Below the pieces are notes generated by a model, which was not told the origin of the DNA, searched no databases, and saw only the letters and a program-made list of their open reading frames with translations. 64,000 bases of DNA. Origin: Sphingomonas sp. BK345. Lineage in GTDB: Bacteria; Pseudomonadota; Alphaproteobacteria; Sphingomonadales; Sphingomonadaceae. Location of the stretch: positions 186,001 through 250,000 of the forward strand of contig NZ_JACHZX010000004.1 in NCBI RefSeq assembly GCF_014193845.1, read 5' to 3'. Every line of letters starts with the position of its first letter. Position 1 is the stretch's first letter. The position numbers were made by a program, and so were the translations under genes. Below, piece after piece: positions 26,495 to 36,080 of this stretch.

Positions 26495-27964
26495 CTATGC
26501 CCGGGCGCCAGTATCGGCCGCGGCTAACTCGATTTCCTCGGCAACCGAGCCGAAGCGTAGCGCCAGCACGTCAAGCGCATAATTCTGGTTGAGCCGCCAT
26601 GGCCTACGGTGCCCCTGGCGCGGCAGCGACGACAGCGCGCGCTGGATATAAGCCGAGCTCAGATCCGCGAACGGCACTTCGGTGACGCTGCCGACCCGCA
26701 CCCGCGGCGTCGCACTCGCCGCCCCGCGCCGCTGCATCGCGCGGAGCAGCCGGCAGAGATAAGCGGCGACGAGGTCCGCCTTCAGCGTCCACGAGGCGTT
26801 GGTATAGCCGAAGGCAAAGCTGAAGTTCGGCACGTCGGACAGCATCATCCCCTTGTACTGAAGCGACCCGGCCGGATCGATGATCGTCCCGTCTCGGGAC
26901 AAAACGAGCCCGCCGAGTAGCAAAATCTCGAGGCCGGTAGCGGTCACGATGATCTCAGCCGCGATACGGGTGCCGTCGACCAGCAGCAGACCGTCGGGGG
27001 TGAGACGCTCGATGGTTCCGGTGGCGACGCTGGCGCGCCCCTCGCGCAGCGCGACGAAGAGATCACCGTCGGGTACGAGGCAGAGCCGCTGATCCCAGGG
27101 ATCATAGCGCGGGGTGAAATGGGTCGCGACGTCATAGTCCGCGCCGAGTTCCTGACGCACCATCGCGATGAGCCGCCGCGCGACTCCACGCGGCCGCCTT
27201 CTCGCCAGCCGATAGAAGAACTGGCCGAGCAGCACGTTCTTCCAGCGCGTCACGGCATAAGCGGCGCGTTCCGGGAGCAGCTTCCGCAGACGGTCGGCGA
27301 CGCGGTCGCGCGCCGGCCTCGACACGACGTAGCTGGGTGAACGCTGTACCATCGTGACATGCGCCGCCGTCCGCGCCAGCGCGGGCACGAGCGTCACCGC
27401 GGTCGCGCCGCTGCCGATCACCGCGACGCGGCGGCCGGCATAGTCGAGCCGCTCGGGCCAGAATTGCGGGTGGACGATCGTGCCCGCGAACTCATCCTCT
27501 CCGGCGAATGCGGGTCGATGCGCACGGTCGTAGGCGTAATAGCCGGTGCAGGCGTGGAGCCAGTCGCAGGCTAGCGCGAGCGTCAGCGGCGGTGCGCCCT
27601 CCCGCTCGACCGTGAGCGTCCAGCGCGACTCGGCGCTCGACCAATCCGCCGCGGTGACGCGATGACCGAAGCGGATGTGCTCGGCGACGCCCTCCTCGCG
27701 CGCGGTGTCCTCGATATAGGTACGGATTGCGGGACCGTCCGCGATCGCCTCGGCGGCGCGCCAGGGGCGAAATGCATAGCCGAGCGTGTGCATGTCCGAA
27801 TCCGAGCGGATGCCGGGATAGCGGAACAGGTCCCAGGTGCCGCCGATCGCGTGTCGCGCCTCGAGGATCAGGAAACGCCGGTCGGGCAGCCGCCGCCGCA
27901 ACTGGCAGGCCGCGCCGATCCCCGAGAGGCCGGCGCCGATGATGATGACGTCGTACCGCTCCAC
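26495..27964 (-). CDS. Flavin-dependent monooxygenase, Baeyer-Villiger type I
   Basis: 489 residues. FAD site DVIIIGAGLSGIGAACQL near the start; EARHAIGGTWDLFRYPGIRS is the conserved substrate/FAD region; FAGTIVHPQFWP (159-170) fits the Baeyer-Villiger fingerprint FxGxxxHxxxWP exactly; the NADPH site is VAVIGSGATAVTLVP (about 181-195). It is expected to oxidise ketones or related substrates using NADPH and O2. GTG 27964 is preferred, as GGGAGAGG lies just upstream, while the ATG at 27991 falls inside a dispersed repeat. It is a single gene with no pathway neighbours. Confidence 0.9.
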   Translation of the reverse strand: MERYDVIIIGAGLSGIGAACQLRRRLPDRRFLILEARHAIGGTWDLFRYPGIRSDSDMHTLGYAFRPWRAAEAIADGPAIRTYIEDTAREEGVAEHIRFGHRVTAADWSSAESRWTLTVEREGAPPLTLALACDWLHACTGYYAYDRAHRPAFAGEDEFAGTIVHPQFWPERLDYAGRRVAVIGSGATAVTLVPALARTAAHVTMVQRSPSYVVSRPARDRVADRLRKLLPERAAYAVTRWKNVLLGQFFYRLARRRPRGVARRLIAMVRQELGADYDVATHFTPRYDPWDQRLCLVPDGDLFVALREGRASVATGTIERLTPDGLLLVDGTRIAAEIIVTATGLEILLLGGLVLSRDGTIIDPAGSLQYKGMMLSDVPNFSFAFGYTNASWTLKADLVAAYLCRLLRAMQRRGAASATPRVRVGSVTEVPFADLSSAYIQRALSSLPRQGHRRPWRLNQNYALDVLALRFGSVAEEIELAAADTGARA

Positions 27965-27983
27965 CGCGCCTCTCCCGCCCTCT

Positions 27984-28080
27984 GGCGTCATCCTGAACTC
28001 GTTTCAGGATCCCCCGTCTCGCAGGTGTCGCCGCTCCTGCGTGTGCGGCACGGTGGATCCCGAACCAAGTTCGGCGTGGC
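27984..28080. repeat. Dispersed imperfect inverted repeat (copy 3 of 3)
   Basis: The left arm starts GGCGTCATCCTGAACTCGTT and runs to CAGGATCC. The right arm, GGTGGATCCCGAACCAAGTT followed by CGGCGTGGC, is a decayed version of the right arms at 7400 and 14540. It lies upstream of the monooxygenase and downstream of tamB, both on the minus strand. Part of it overlaps the longer but unlikely monooxygenase start. Confidence 0.65.
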
Positions 28081-28138
28081 GGCGGTGAGGGGAGCGGGCG
28101 CCCTTTCGAGCCACGCCGCCCGGCCCCACTCGCGCGCG

Positions 28139-31100
28139 CTAGAAATCGCGCGAGTAGCGCAGCTGCACATTCGACCCGCCGAACGATCCCGCCTGCGACA
28201 GCACGCTGATCGCCCGCGTCAGCGCGATGGTCAGCTGCGTCGCGGTGAAGCCGCGCGCGTCGGTGACGATCTCGACGTAAATGTCGTCGGTCAGATACTT
28301 GCCCGCGGCCAGCGCCGAGCCGCGCCCACTCGCCTCGTCCGCGCCGAGGATGCGCAGACGGTCGAAGCCGGTGGCCGAGCGCAGCTTGCCGAGCGGGTTG
28401 AGCCCGCCGCCCGAGCCGCGCAGCGAGTTGAGCGCGCTGGCCAGCTGGATCGCCTCGGTCGCCGACAGATTCTCCGGGTTGGTCCCGAACAGCAGGCGGC
28501 TCAGCACCTCGTCCTGCGGCAGCGAGGGCGTCGAGGTAAAGGCGATCTGCGGGCGCTGGCCGGTGCCGGTGATGGCGATGTTGAAGGTGACATTGTCGTT
28601 GGTGGTGGTCGCCAGGATGTTGATGTCCGGGTCGGTCAGCGCGCCGCCGCGGAAGCGCACCTGCCCACGCTCCACCTCGAAGCGCTTGCCCGCGAAGGAG
28701 TAGGTACCGCGCACCAGGTCGAGCCCGCCGTTGATCACCGGCGCCGCCGAGGTGCCGCCGACGCGCATGTCCATCTGCCACTCGCTCTCCAGCCCCATCC
28801 CCGAGACGTAGAGCTGGTTATCGGCGCGGAGGCGCAGGTCGAGCTTGAACAGGCCCGGCGGTGAGGCGGGAGCGGGCGGCTGGCCAGCCGCCTTCGCCGC
28901 GGCCGCGGCGGCCTGCTGGGCGAGGACCTCGCTCTTCTTGCGCACGCCGGTGAGCTCTGGCACTTCTGCGGCGCCCTGACGGATGATCTCGTAACGCGCG
29001 TTGGGCACGTTGATCTGGCCGCTGATCAGCCCGCCACTCGCGCTGTTCTGGATGCGAATGTCGCCGCTGGCGGTGGCGCCGAGCGCGTCGGAGCGCGCCA
29101 GCTGGGCGTCGCGCATCGCTACACGCACGTCGAGCGGGAACCCCTGCGCCGCGGCGAGCCCGACGTTGCCCGACGCCTGCACCGTTCCTTGCCCCGCGCG
29201 CGCCTGCATCTGCTGCAGTTCGAGCCGGTCGTTGTTGAAGCGCGCCGCGATCTTCATATTGGTCAGGCGCGTGCCATAGGCCTCGTTGTCGTAGGTGAGG
29301 TTGTCGGCGCGGATCAGCCCGACCACGCGCGGCGCCGACACGGTGCCGCCGAAGTCCGCCGCGATCGCCATCGGCCCGGTCAGCTGTTGCTGCGCCAGGC
29401 CCGCGAAGCTGAACAGCACCCCCGCGGGCCCGTTGTAGCGGATGCCGCCGCCGAGCGGCCCCTGCATCAGCCGGGTCGTCCAGCTGCCGCCGCCGGTGGG
29501 GGTGAGCGTCGCCACCAGCCGCCCGACCGGGGTGCCGGCCCGCTTGATCAACGCGCGCCCCTCGCCCGCCGCGCTCGACAGCCGTCCCTGGAAGACGACG
29601 TCGACCGGCTCGGACACCGCGACCAGGCTCGATCGGGTGAAGTTGGTGACGTTGAGCCGTGCGTCCGCGCGCGGGAACGCCTCACCCTTGTCCTGGACAT
29701 AGTCGAGGCTACCGGTCGCCTGACCGTTGACGCCGAGATTGGGCACGAGCGCGCTGATCAGCGACAGGTCGAGCCGGTCGAGCCGCATCTGCGCCTGCGT
29801 GGCGCCGCCGCCGAACCGACCGGCGAGCCGCACCGAGCCCTTGTCGAAGTCGAGCCGCGCCGGCTCGAGCCGGTAGCCGCCGCCCGCGGGCACGATCCGT
29901 GCCGGCTGCGCGGTGCGGAACGCGACGTTGTTCGCTGCGCCGCTCAGCGCGACGAGATAGAGGCTGGGGGACAGGCGCGAGTTAACCGCGAGGCGGAAGG
30001 GCACGCCGTTGGAGCCGGTGAACAGCGCCTGCGCGGTGCCCGCGCCGTCGCGATAGTTCACCTTGAAGCGTCCGGTCTGGAGCAGCGTCGCGCCGTAGCG
30101 AAGGTTGGCGACCTGCGCGTCGGCGACAATCTGCGGCTTGTCGTAGAGCACCGCGTCGGCGGTGACGATCGCGCGGCCGATGCTGAAGCCGGCCATGCCC
30201 GGGATCGTCGCGCCAGCGGCGCGCGCGTCGACGCTGGCGCGCTGATACTTGCCCTGCGCGCCGAGCGCGACATTGCCGTTGAGCCCGTTGCCGGCGAAGC
30301 GCACCTGCCCCGCGAATGGCCCGGCGGCGGTCTGGACGACGCGGCCGGCGAAGTCGATGCCGGCGAACAGCACGCGGCGGATGTCGACCGCGAGCTGGTT
30401 GCCCGGCGTCACCAGCACGTCGGCGGTGAAGGCGCCGTAGTTGGTGCCGCCGCTGGCGTTGACCTGATAGGCGCCGCCGCGCCCGACCACGCGCGCATCG
30501 AGGTTGGCAAGGCCGATCCCCACGCCCGGCCGCGGCGCACGCAGCCGCACGACCGGCGCGGTCGAGGAGCCGGTCACGCGCGCGTAGAGCGGGCCGTACT
30601 GGGTCGAGTAGGCGTCGGCGTCGACCAGCAGCGCGCCGTTGGCGGGATCGAAGCGTCCCTGCCCGCGGGTGACGCGGAACTGCGGCGCGTTGAGCGACAG
30701 GCTCTGGAACGTCACCACGCCCGTCGGCGAGTAACCGAAGCGCGTGCTCATCACCGCGTTGCCGCCGAGGAAGTTGCGGACGCCGGCGTTGAACAGCTGC
30801 TTGGTCTGGAGCGCGACCTTGCCGGTGATGCCGAACCCGCCGTTCGGTCCGGGCACGAGCTTGGCGTCGGTCTGGACGTTGATCACGCCGACGCTGTCGA
30901 CGCGGAAGTTGTTGACCCGCCCCTGCAAGCCGCCGGTGTAGCGGCCGGTGGCGGTGTTGGCGGCGATGATCGCGGTGGCGTCGATCGTATCCGAACGGAT
31001 GCGCAGGTTGTCGGACAGGATGTTGGGCATGGCGATCGCGAGGTCGCCGTCGATCCGCGCGTTGGTGGTCAGCCCGCCGAGCGCGGCGTTGAGCCCCGCG

Positions 31101-32389
31101 ATGCGGCGCGCGCGCGCGTGGACGGGCACCAGGATGCGATCGCTGTTCACGCGCGCCAGCCCCTCGGCGTACAGGTCCTGCACCGAGGTCTGCTGGAAGC
31201 CGAGCGCGGCGGCGCGGATCTTATAGTCGACCGTCGGGGTCGCGAAGGCGCCGTTGAGCACAACGCGCGCGAGCACATCGCGCCCGCTCACGCCCGGCAT
31301 GATCGCGCCCGGGGTCAAAAGCTTGGCGTCGACTGCGAAATTGCCGAAGCGGCTGTTGGCGAGATCGAGCAGCCCGCCCGCATCGACCGCGAGCGCCTGA
31401 GAGGTGAGCTTGATCCGCGTGTCCGCGCGACGCTCGGCGAGCGTGACGTCGGCGGCGACGGTGAGCGCCGGCGCGGTCAGCCGCTCCACCGGTCCCTCGA
31501 TATAGAGGCCCGGCCGGGTCGGGCCGCGCACCTCGATATGGCCGTCGCGCGCGGAGATCGCGAGGTTGGCGAGCTCGCCGCCGCCCAGGTTGGCGAGCAG
31601 GCGCCCCTGCCACGCTTTCCAGCTGCCTTTGCCGCCGAGCGTGGCGGTGAGCGGCGCCTTCAGGCCGGCGAGCTGCGCCACCGCGCCGTTGGCGGGCGCG
31701 GTGAGCCGCACGTCGAGGTCGAGCTTGTCGTCGTCGGGCACCGCGTCGAGCCGCACCCGCGCGACGTCGCCGCCCGCGACGCCGGGGGCGCGCAGCGTCG
31801 CGGCGTCGACGACGAGCTGCGCGCGGCGGTCGGCGATGTGCGCCTGCCCATCGAAGCGCGCGACGTGGCGCGCGCCGGCGACCGGCGGCTCCATCACGAA
31901 ACGGCCGACGTGGAGCCGGTCGATGTCGATGTCGAGATCGGGCAGCAGCGGCGCGTTCTCGTCCTCGGGCGTGGTCGGCGTCGGCTTGAGTTCGGGGTTG
32001 CGCCGTAGCGTGATCAGGTCGGCGGAGACGCTGCGCACGTCGACGTGGTTGCGCGCGAAGGCGAACGGCCGCCAGTCGAGGTCGAGCCGCGGCGAAGTCA
32101 GGAACACGCCCTTGGGATCGCTGACCCGCACGTCGCTGAGCCGGAGCTGGCCGTACAGCGAGCCGTCGATCCGCCCGACCTTGATGTTGAGGCCCGAGGC
32201 GGTGGTGTAGCCGCCGATCTTGTCGGCGACGAAGCGACGGCCGGGATCGGTGTTGATCCCCAGCACGATCGCGACCACGAGCAGCACCAGCGCGGCGAGC
32301 GCGATGCCGACCCACTTCAGCACGCGCTGCCAGAGAGGGCGGTGGACGACGACGGTCTCGCCGGCGGTCGGGAGCGTGTCCTCGGCCAT
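28139..32389 (-). CDS. tamB: Translocation and assembly module protein TamB
   Basis: 1416 residues. One N-terminal membrane anchor (about 24-45, WVGIALAALVLLVVAIVLGI) is followed by a very long beta-rich periplasmic stretch of the AsmA/TamB type and a C-terminal DUF490 domain (ALNSLRGSGGGLNPLGKLRS, GKYLTDDIYVEIVTDARGFT, ending RYSRDF with the terminal Phe of that family). It bridges inner and outer membranes with TamA and is now linked to lipid transport. Its ATG shares one base with the tamA stop. A Pro/Ala-rich segment (about 1170-1190) is unremarkable. Confidence 0.93.
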   Translation of the reverse strand: MAEDTLPTAGETVVVHRPLWQRVLKWVGIALAALVLLVVAIVLGINTDPGRRFVADKIGGYTTASGLNIKVGRIDGSLYGQLRLSDVRVSDPKGVFLTSPRLDLDWRPFAFARNHVDVRSVSADLITLRRNPELKPTPTTPEDENAPLLPDLDIDIDRLHVGRFVMEPPVAGARHVARFDGQAHIADRRAQLVVDAATLRAPGVAGGDVARVRLDAVPDDDKLDLDVRLTAPANGAVAQLAGLKAPLTATLGGKGSWKAWQGRLLANLGGGELANLAISARDGHIEVRGPTRPGLYIEGPVERLTAPALTVAADVTLAERRADTRIKLTSQALAVDAGGLLDLANSRFGNFAVDAKLLTPGAIMPGVSGRDVLARVVLNGAFATPTVDYKIRAAALGFQQTSVQDLYAEGLARVNSDRILVPVHARARRIAGLNAALGGLTTNARIDGDLAIAMPNILSDNLRIRSDTIDATAIIAANTATGRYTGGLQGRVNNFRVDSVGVINVQTDAKLVPGPNGGFGITGKVALQTKQLFNAGVRNFLGGNAVMSTRFGYSPTGVVTFQSLSLNAPQFRVTRGQGRFDPANGALLVDADAYSTQYGPLYARVTGSSTAPVVRLRAPRPGVGIGLANLDARVVGRGGAYQVNASGGTNYGAFTADVLVTPGNQLAVDIRRVLFAGIDFAGRVVQTAAGPFAGQVRFAGNGLNGNVALGAQGKYQRASVDARAAGATIPGMAGFSIGRAIVTADAVLYDKPQIVADAQVANLRYGATLLQTGRFKVNYRDGAGTAQALFTGSNGVPFRLAVNSRLSPSLYLVALSGAANNVAFRTAQPARIVPAGGGYRLEPARLDFDKGSVRLAGRFGGGATQAQMRLDRLDLSLISALVPNLGVNGQATGSLDYVQDKGEAFPRADARLNVTNFTRSSLVAVSEPVDVVFQGRLSSAAGEGRALIKRAGTPVGRLVATLTPTGGGSWTTRLMQGPLGGGIRYNGPAGVLFSFAGLAQQQLTGPMAIAADFGGTVSAPRVVGLIRADNLTYDNEAYGTRLTNMKIAARFNNDRLELQQMQARAGQGTVQASGNVGLAAAQGFPLDVRVAMRDAQLARSDALGATASGDIRIQNSASGGLISGQINVPNARYEIIRQGAAEVPELTGVRKKSEVLAQQAAAAAAKAAGQPPAPASPPGLFKLDLRLRADNQLYVSGMGLESEWQMDMRVGGTSAAPVINGGLDLVRGTYSFAGKRFEVERGQVRFRGGALTDPDINILATTTNDNVTFNIAITGTGQRPQIAFTSTPSLPQDEVLSRLLFGTNPENLSATEAIQLASALNSLRGSGGGLNPLGKLRSATGFDRLRILGADEASGRGSALAAGKYLTDDIYVEIVTDARGFTATQLTIALTRAISVLSQAGSFGGSNVQLRYSRDF

Positions 32390-34611
32390 CAGAATGCCTG
32401 CCCGATCGAGATATAGAGCGCGATCTTGCCGTCCCCTTCGCGCGGGTTGAGCGGGGTCGCGACATCGACGCGCAGCGGCCCGAAATTGGTGTAGAAGCGG
32501 CCGCCGATGCCGGCGCCGATGCGCAGGTCGCTGCCCTTGGGCAGGCTGCTCTCATAGGCGTTGCCCGCGTCGACGAAGGGCACGATCCCGAAATTGCCGA
32601 AGCGGTAGCGCGCCTCGAGCGCGAACTCGTTGATGCTGCGGCCGCCGAGCGGGCGCAGGTCGGCGCGATCGACGTTGCCGCTCGAGTCCGGGGTGAGCGA
32701 GGCGACCGGCTCGAGCGGCCCGAGCCGCTGGAAGCCATAGCCGCGCACCGAGCCGCCGCCACCGCCATAATAGCGCCGCGACGGGGCTATGTCGTCACGC
32801 GCGATGCCGAAGATGCTGCCCGCGCGCGCGCGGGCTGCGATCACCAGGCTGTCGCTCACGGGATAATAGGCCGTGCCCTCGATCAGCGTGCGCGCATAGG
32901 GCTTGGTCTGCCCCGAGACCGACACTTCGGGGCTGACGTTGAGCTTCAGGCGATAGCCGCGGGTGGGATTGAGCAGATCGTCCGAGGTGTCGAACAGCAC
33001 CTGCCCGGGCAGCGCGAAGACCCCGTAGGTGCGCCGGTCGCGGTCGAACTTGTCGAAGTCGAACACGCTCTCGTTGGTGCCGACCAGCTCGAAGCCATAG
33101 GCATAGGTGAATTTCTTCTGCCAGATCGGCGTCGAGTCGTAGCTCACCCGGCCCGACAGCGTGCCGGTGAAGGCGTCGAACGCGTCGTAGCTGGAGTGGT
33201 TGGCGCTCGCGAGCAGGCTGACGGTGCGGTCGCGCTTGCCTGCGTTCTGGCGGCGCAGCCCGACCGACAGGCCCTGCTGCTGCGTGCCCGCGATCACGCC
33301 GAGGATCAGCGCGCCCTCGGGCGGGAAGCGGTTGCGATTGGTGAAATTGGCCTCCGCCTTGACGCCCTCGCCGGTGTTGTAGCCGACCGAGCCCGAAAGG
33401 CTCTTCGCCGGCCCGCGCGTCTGCCGCACCAGCAGGTCGACCTGCTCGGTGCCGTCCGCCGCGGTGACGCCGGTGCGCACCGGCTCGACCCCGACGCCGT
33501 TGAACAGCCCGGTCGCGACCAGCGCCTCGCGCAGATCGTCGGTAAGGCGCGCGTCGTAGAGCTGCCCCTGGTCGAAGCGCGGGAAGACGTTGAGGTGCTT
33601 GAGATCGAACACCGGGTCGCCCTCGGTGCGCAGTACGCCGAAGGAGGAGCGCGGGCCGGTGTCGACCGGCAGCGTGTAGTCGCCCTTGCCGGTCTGCTCG
33701 TTGAGCAGCACGTCGCGCTCGCCGACCTTGACGAAGGGATAGCCCTGCTGCGGCAGGCGCAGGCTGACATTGGCCTCGGCACCTTGGATTCGCGCCGCCT
33801 CGATCGGGTCGCCGACCTTGAGCGGCAGCTCGCGGCGAACGAGCTCGGGCGGCTGGGTGGCGTCGGCCTTCACCGTGACGCTGCCGAGCTTGTACTGCTG
33901 GCCCGGCGAGGCGGTGACCAGCGCGCGCAGTCTCGCCGGCGTGCCCGCGACGGTCTCCACCGTCGCCACCGCGGTGCCGTCATAATAGCCGAGCGACTTC
34001 ATCAGCCGCAGCGCGAGCTGCTCGTCCTCGCGCGCGCGCGCCGAGACCTGGGTGGCATTGTCCGCCTTGCCGCCGCCTTTCTTGAGCGCGGAGAGCGAGT
34101 CGAACTCGTCGGTCAACCCGAGCGGGTCGAGCCCCTGCACCTCGCTGGCGTAGCGGACGTCGGGCTGATCGCCGCTCGCCGGGTCGGCGACGGCCTGCAG
34201 CGGCGCGGTGTTGAAGGTGGAGAGCGGCTCGAGCGGCTGGGCGAGCTGCGGGTCCTGCGGTGGCGCGGGAGGCAACGTGCCGGGCGTGATCGGCTGCTGC
34301 GCCGCCGCCTGAGCGGGAGCCTGGGCGGGGTCGGTCGTGGTCGGCGCCGGCGGGGCAGCGGTGTCGGCGGGCATGGGTTCGAGCGGGGCGTTCAGGTCGC
34401 CAGACACCGGCGGCAGCGCGGCGTCGAACTCCGCTTCGGGGACGATCGGTGTGCTGTCGGGAGCCGGCGCGGTGTCGGCCGGCTTGGGCGAGTCGGGACC
34501 CTGCGCGGGCGCCGTGCCGGGCTTCTGCATCTGTGCCGGCGCGGCGGCACAGCCCAGCGCCATACCCGCGGTGGCGAGCAGGAGGCGTGAGCGACGAACG
34601 GAAAAAGACAA
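32389..34611 (-). CDS. tamA: Outer-membrane BamA-family protein TamA
   Basis: 740 residues from TTG 34611 (AAGGGG upstream; ATG 34566 would cut the signal peptide). Signal peptide 1-26, a Pro/Ala/Gln/Thr-rich tract about 28-125, POTRA-like domains (about 140-400) and a 16-stranded barrel with VRGYGFQRLG (the BamA VRGF/Y loop) and C-terminal IGQAF ending in Phe. It inserts outer-membrane proteins together with TamB. The low-complexity N-terminal tract makes it longer than the common TamA of about 600 residues. Confidence 0.9.
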   Translation of the reverse strand: MSFSVRRSRLLLATAGMALGCAAAPAQMQKPGTAPAQGPDSPKPADTAPAPDSTPIVPEAEFDAALPPVSGDLNAPLEPMPADTAAPPAPTTTDPAQAPAQAAAQQPITPGTLPPAPPQDPQLAQPLEPLSTFNTAPLQAVADPASGDQPDVRYASEVQGLDPLGLTDEFDSLSALKKGGGKADNATQVSARAREDEQLALRLMKSLGYYDGTAVATVETVAGTPARLRALVTASPGQQYKLGSVTVKADATQPPELVRRELPLKVGDPIEAARIQGAEANVSLRLPQQGYPFVKVGERDVLLNEQTGKGDYTLPVDTGPRSSFGVLRTEGDPVFDLKHLNVFPRFDQGQLYDARLTDDLREALVATGLFNGVGVEPVRTGVTAADGTEQVDLLVRQTRGPAKSLSGSVGYNTGEGVKAEANFTNRNRFPPEGALILGVIAGTQQQGLSVGLRRQNAGKRDRTVSLLASANHSSYDAFDAFTGTLSGRVSYDSTPIWQKKFTYAYGFELVGTNESVFDFDKFDRDRRTYGVFALPGQVLFDTSDDLLNPTRGYRLKLNVSPEVSVSGQTKPYARTLIEGTAYYPVSDSLVIAARARAGSIFGIARDDIAPSRRYYGGGGGSVRGYGFQRLGPLEPVASLTPDSSGNVDRADLRPLGGRSINEFALEARYRFGNFGIVPFVDAGNAYESSLPKGSDLRIGAGIGGRFYTNFGPLRVDVATPLNPREGDGKIALYISIGQAF

Positions 34612-34835
34612 GTACTACGCCCCTTTAGCCGAGGCATGCGGCGTTCCGCTGAGCCCCCGTCACCCTGCAACGAGCCAGCGCGGGATCGGTTTCATAACGC
34701 TGCCGCCTCGACCGCTCTCTGATCACCAAAGCCGGTCGGCGGCGTGAAAATTCTGGCACCCTTGCGAAACATTTGCGACAAATTGCGGTTAGGCGCCGGG
34801 GCAGCCCGAAGTCTCTCGCGGGGATAAGACTGAGA

Positions 34836-36074
34836 ATGCGTATCGAGGTTCGGCCGGGCCGCCAGGTCATCGGTGGCGCGGCGGCGTCTGCGCTGCTCGC
34901 GCTCGCCGCCTGCGGCGGTGGCGGGGGTGACGCGGCCAAGGCCAAGGAGAAGGGCGGCGCGCCGGGCCAGTCGGGCCCGGTCACGGTCGGCTATGTCGTC
35001 GTCCAGCCGACGTCGGTGCCGACCACCAGCGAGCTTCCCGGCCGTACCGTCGCCTATCAGAGCTCGGAGGTACGTCCCCAGGTCTCTGGCGTGATCCAGC
35101 GCCGCTTCTTCACCGAGGGCGCGATCGTCAAGCGCGGCCAGCCGCTCTACCAGATCGATCCCTCGCTCTATCGCGCCAGCGCCAACCAGGCGAGCGCCAA
35201 CGTCGCCAACGCCCAGGCGACCTACGAGGCCGCCAAGATCCGCGCCGACCGCTACAAGCCGCTCGCGCAGATGGAGGCGATCAGCGCGCAGGATTATACC
35301 GACGCGGTGGCGACGCAGCGCCAGGCGGCGGCGACGATCGCGGTCAACCGCGCGCAGCTCGACACAGCGCGGGTGAACCTGCGCTTCACCACCGTGCCCG
35401 CGCCGATCACCGGCCGCATCGGCCGCTCGCTCTTCACCGTCGGCGCGCTGGTCAGCTCGACCCAGACTGACCCGCTCGCGACGATCCAGCAGCTCGACCC
35501 GATGTTCGTCGACATTCAGCAGTCGAGCGCCAACCTGCTCGCCCTCCGCCGCAGCCTCGCCTCGGGCGGCGCGGTGCCCGCCCGCGCCGAGGTGACGCTG
35601 AAGCTCGAGGACGGAAGCGACTATGGCATCAAGGGCGCGGTCGAGTTCGCCGAGGTGGTGGTCGATCCCAGCACCGGCACGGTGACGCTGCGCGCGCGCT
35701 TCCCCAACCCCAACGGTCTGCTGCTGCCGGGCATGTTCGTCCGCGCAGTCTTCTCGCAGTCGATCCAGCAGAACGCCTTCCTCGTACCGCAGACGGCGAT
35801 CACCCGCGATCCCAAGGGCAACGCGACCCTCTACGTCGTCGGCGCGAACAACCGCGCCGAGCAGCGCACCATCACCGCCGAGCGGACGCAGGGCGCCTAT
35901 TGGGTCGTGATCGACGGCCTCAAGGCCGGCGACAAGGTCATCACCCAGGGCCTCGCCAACGTGAAGCCCAAGACGCCGCTCCAGCCGGTGCCGGCCGACA
36001 CGCCGCAGAAGGTACAGGCGCCCTCCCCCGAGCAGATGGACAAGATGTCGTCGGCCAAAGGCAAGGCCGGCTAA
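34836..36074 (+). CDS. RND efflux periplasmic adaptor (AcrA/MexA type)
   Basis: 412 residues from ATG 34836. A lipoprotein-type signal (GGAAASALLALAACGGGGG) gives a lipobox Cys near residue 26. The adaptor pattern is clear: ELPGRTVAYQSSEVRPQVSG, VIQRRFFTEGAIVKRGQPLYQIDP (lipoyl half), a coiled-coil hairpin (about 110-170), NLRFTTVPAPITGRIGRSLF and QNAFLVPQTAITRDPKGNATLYVV. It joins the inner-membrane pump to the outer-membrane channel. First of three tightly packed genes; it is divergent from tamA. Confidence 0.93.
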   Translation: MRIEVRPGRQVIGGAAASALLALAACGGGGGDAAKAKEKGGAPGQSGPVTVGYVVVQPTSVPTTSELPGRTVAYQSSEVRPQVSGVIQRRFFTEGAIVKRGQPLYQIDPSLYRASANQASANVANAQATYEAAKIRADRYKPLAQMEAISAQDYTDAVATQRQAAATIAVNRAQLDTARVNLRFTTVPAPITGRIGRSLFTVGALVSSTQTDPLATIQQLDPMFVDIQQSSANLLALRRSLASGGAVPARAEVTLKLEDGSDYGIKGAVEFAEVVVDPSTGTVTLRARFPNPNGLLLPGMFVRAVFSQSIQQNAFLVPQTAITRDPKGNATLYVVGANNRAEQRTITAERTQGAYWVVIDGLKAGDKVITQGLANVKPKTPLQPVPADTPQKVQAPSPEQMDKMSSAKGKAG

Positions 36075-36080
36075 CCGCTC

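Noticed and set aside
27965..27991. Upstream ATG for the Baeyer-Villiger monooxygenase
   Set aside because: It lies in a dispersed repeat, whereas GTG 27964 has a good SD and starts directly before the FAD-binding strand.
29189..32008. A 939-codon plus-strand frame opposite tamB
   Set aside because: Low-complexity Arg/Ala/Gly/Glu composition and no motif; the opposite strand encodes TamB with its DUF490 C-terminus.
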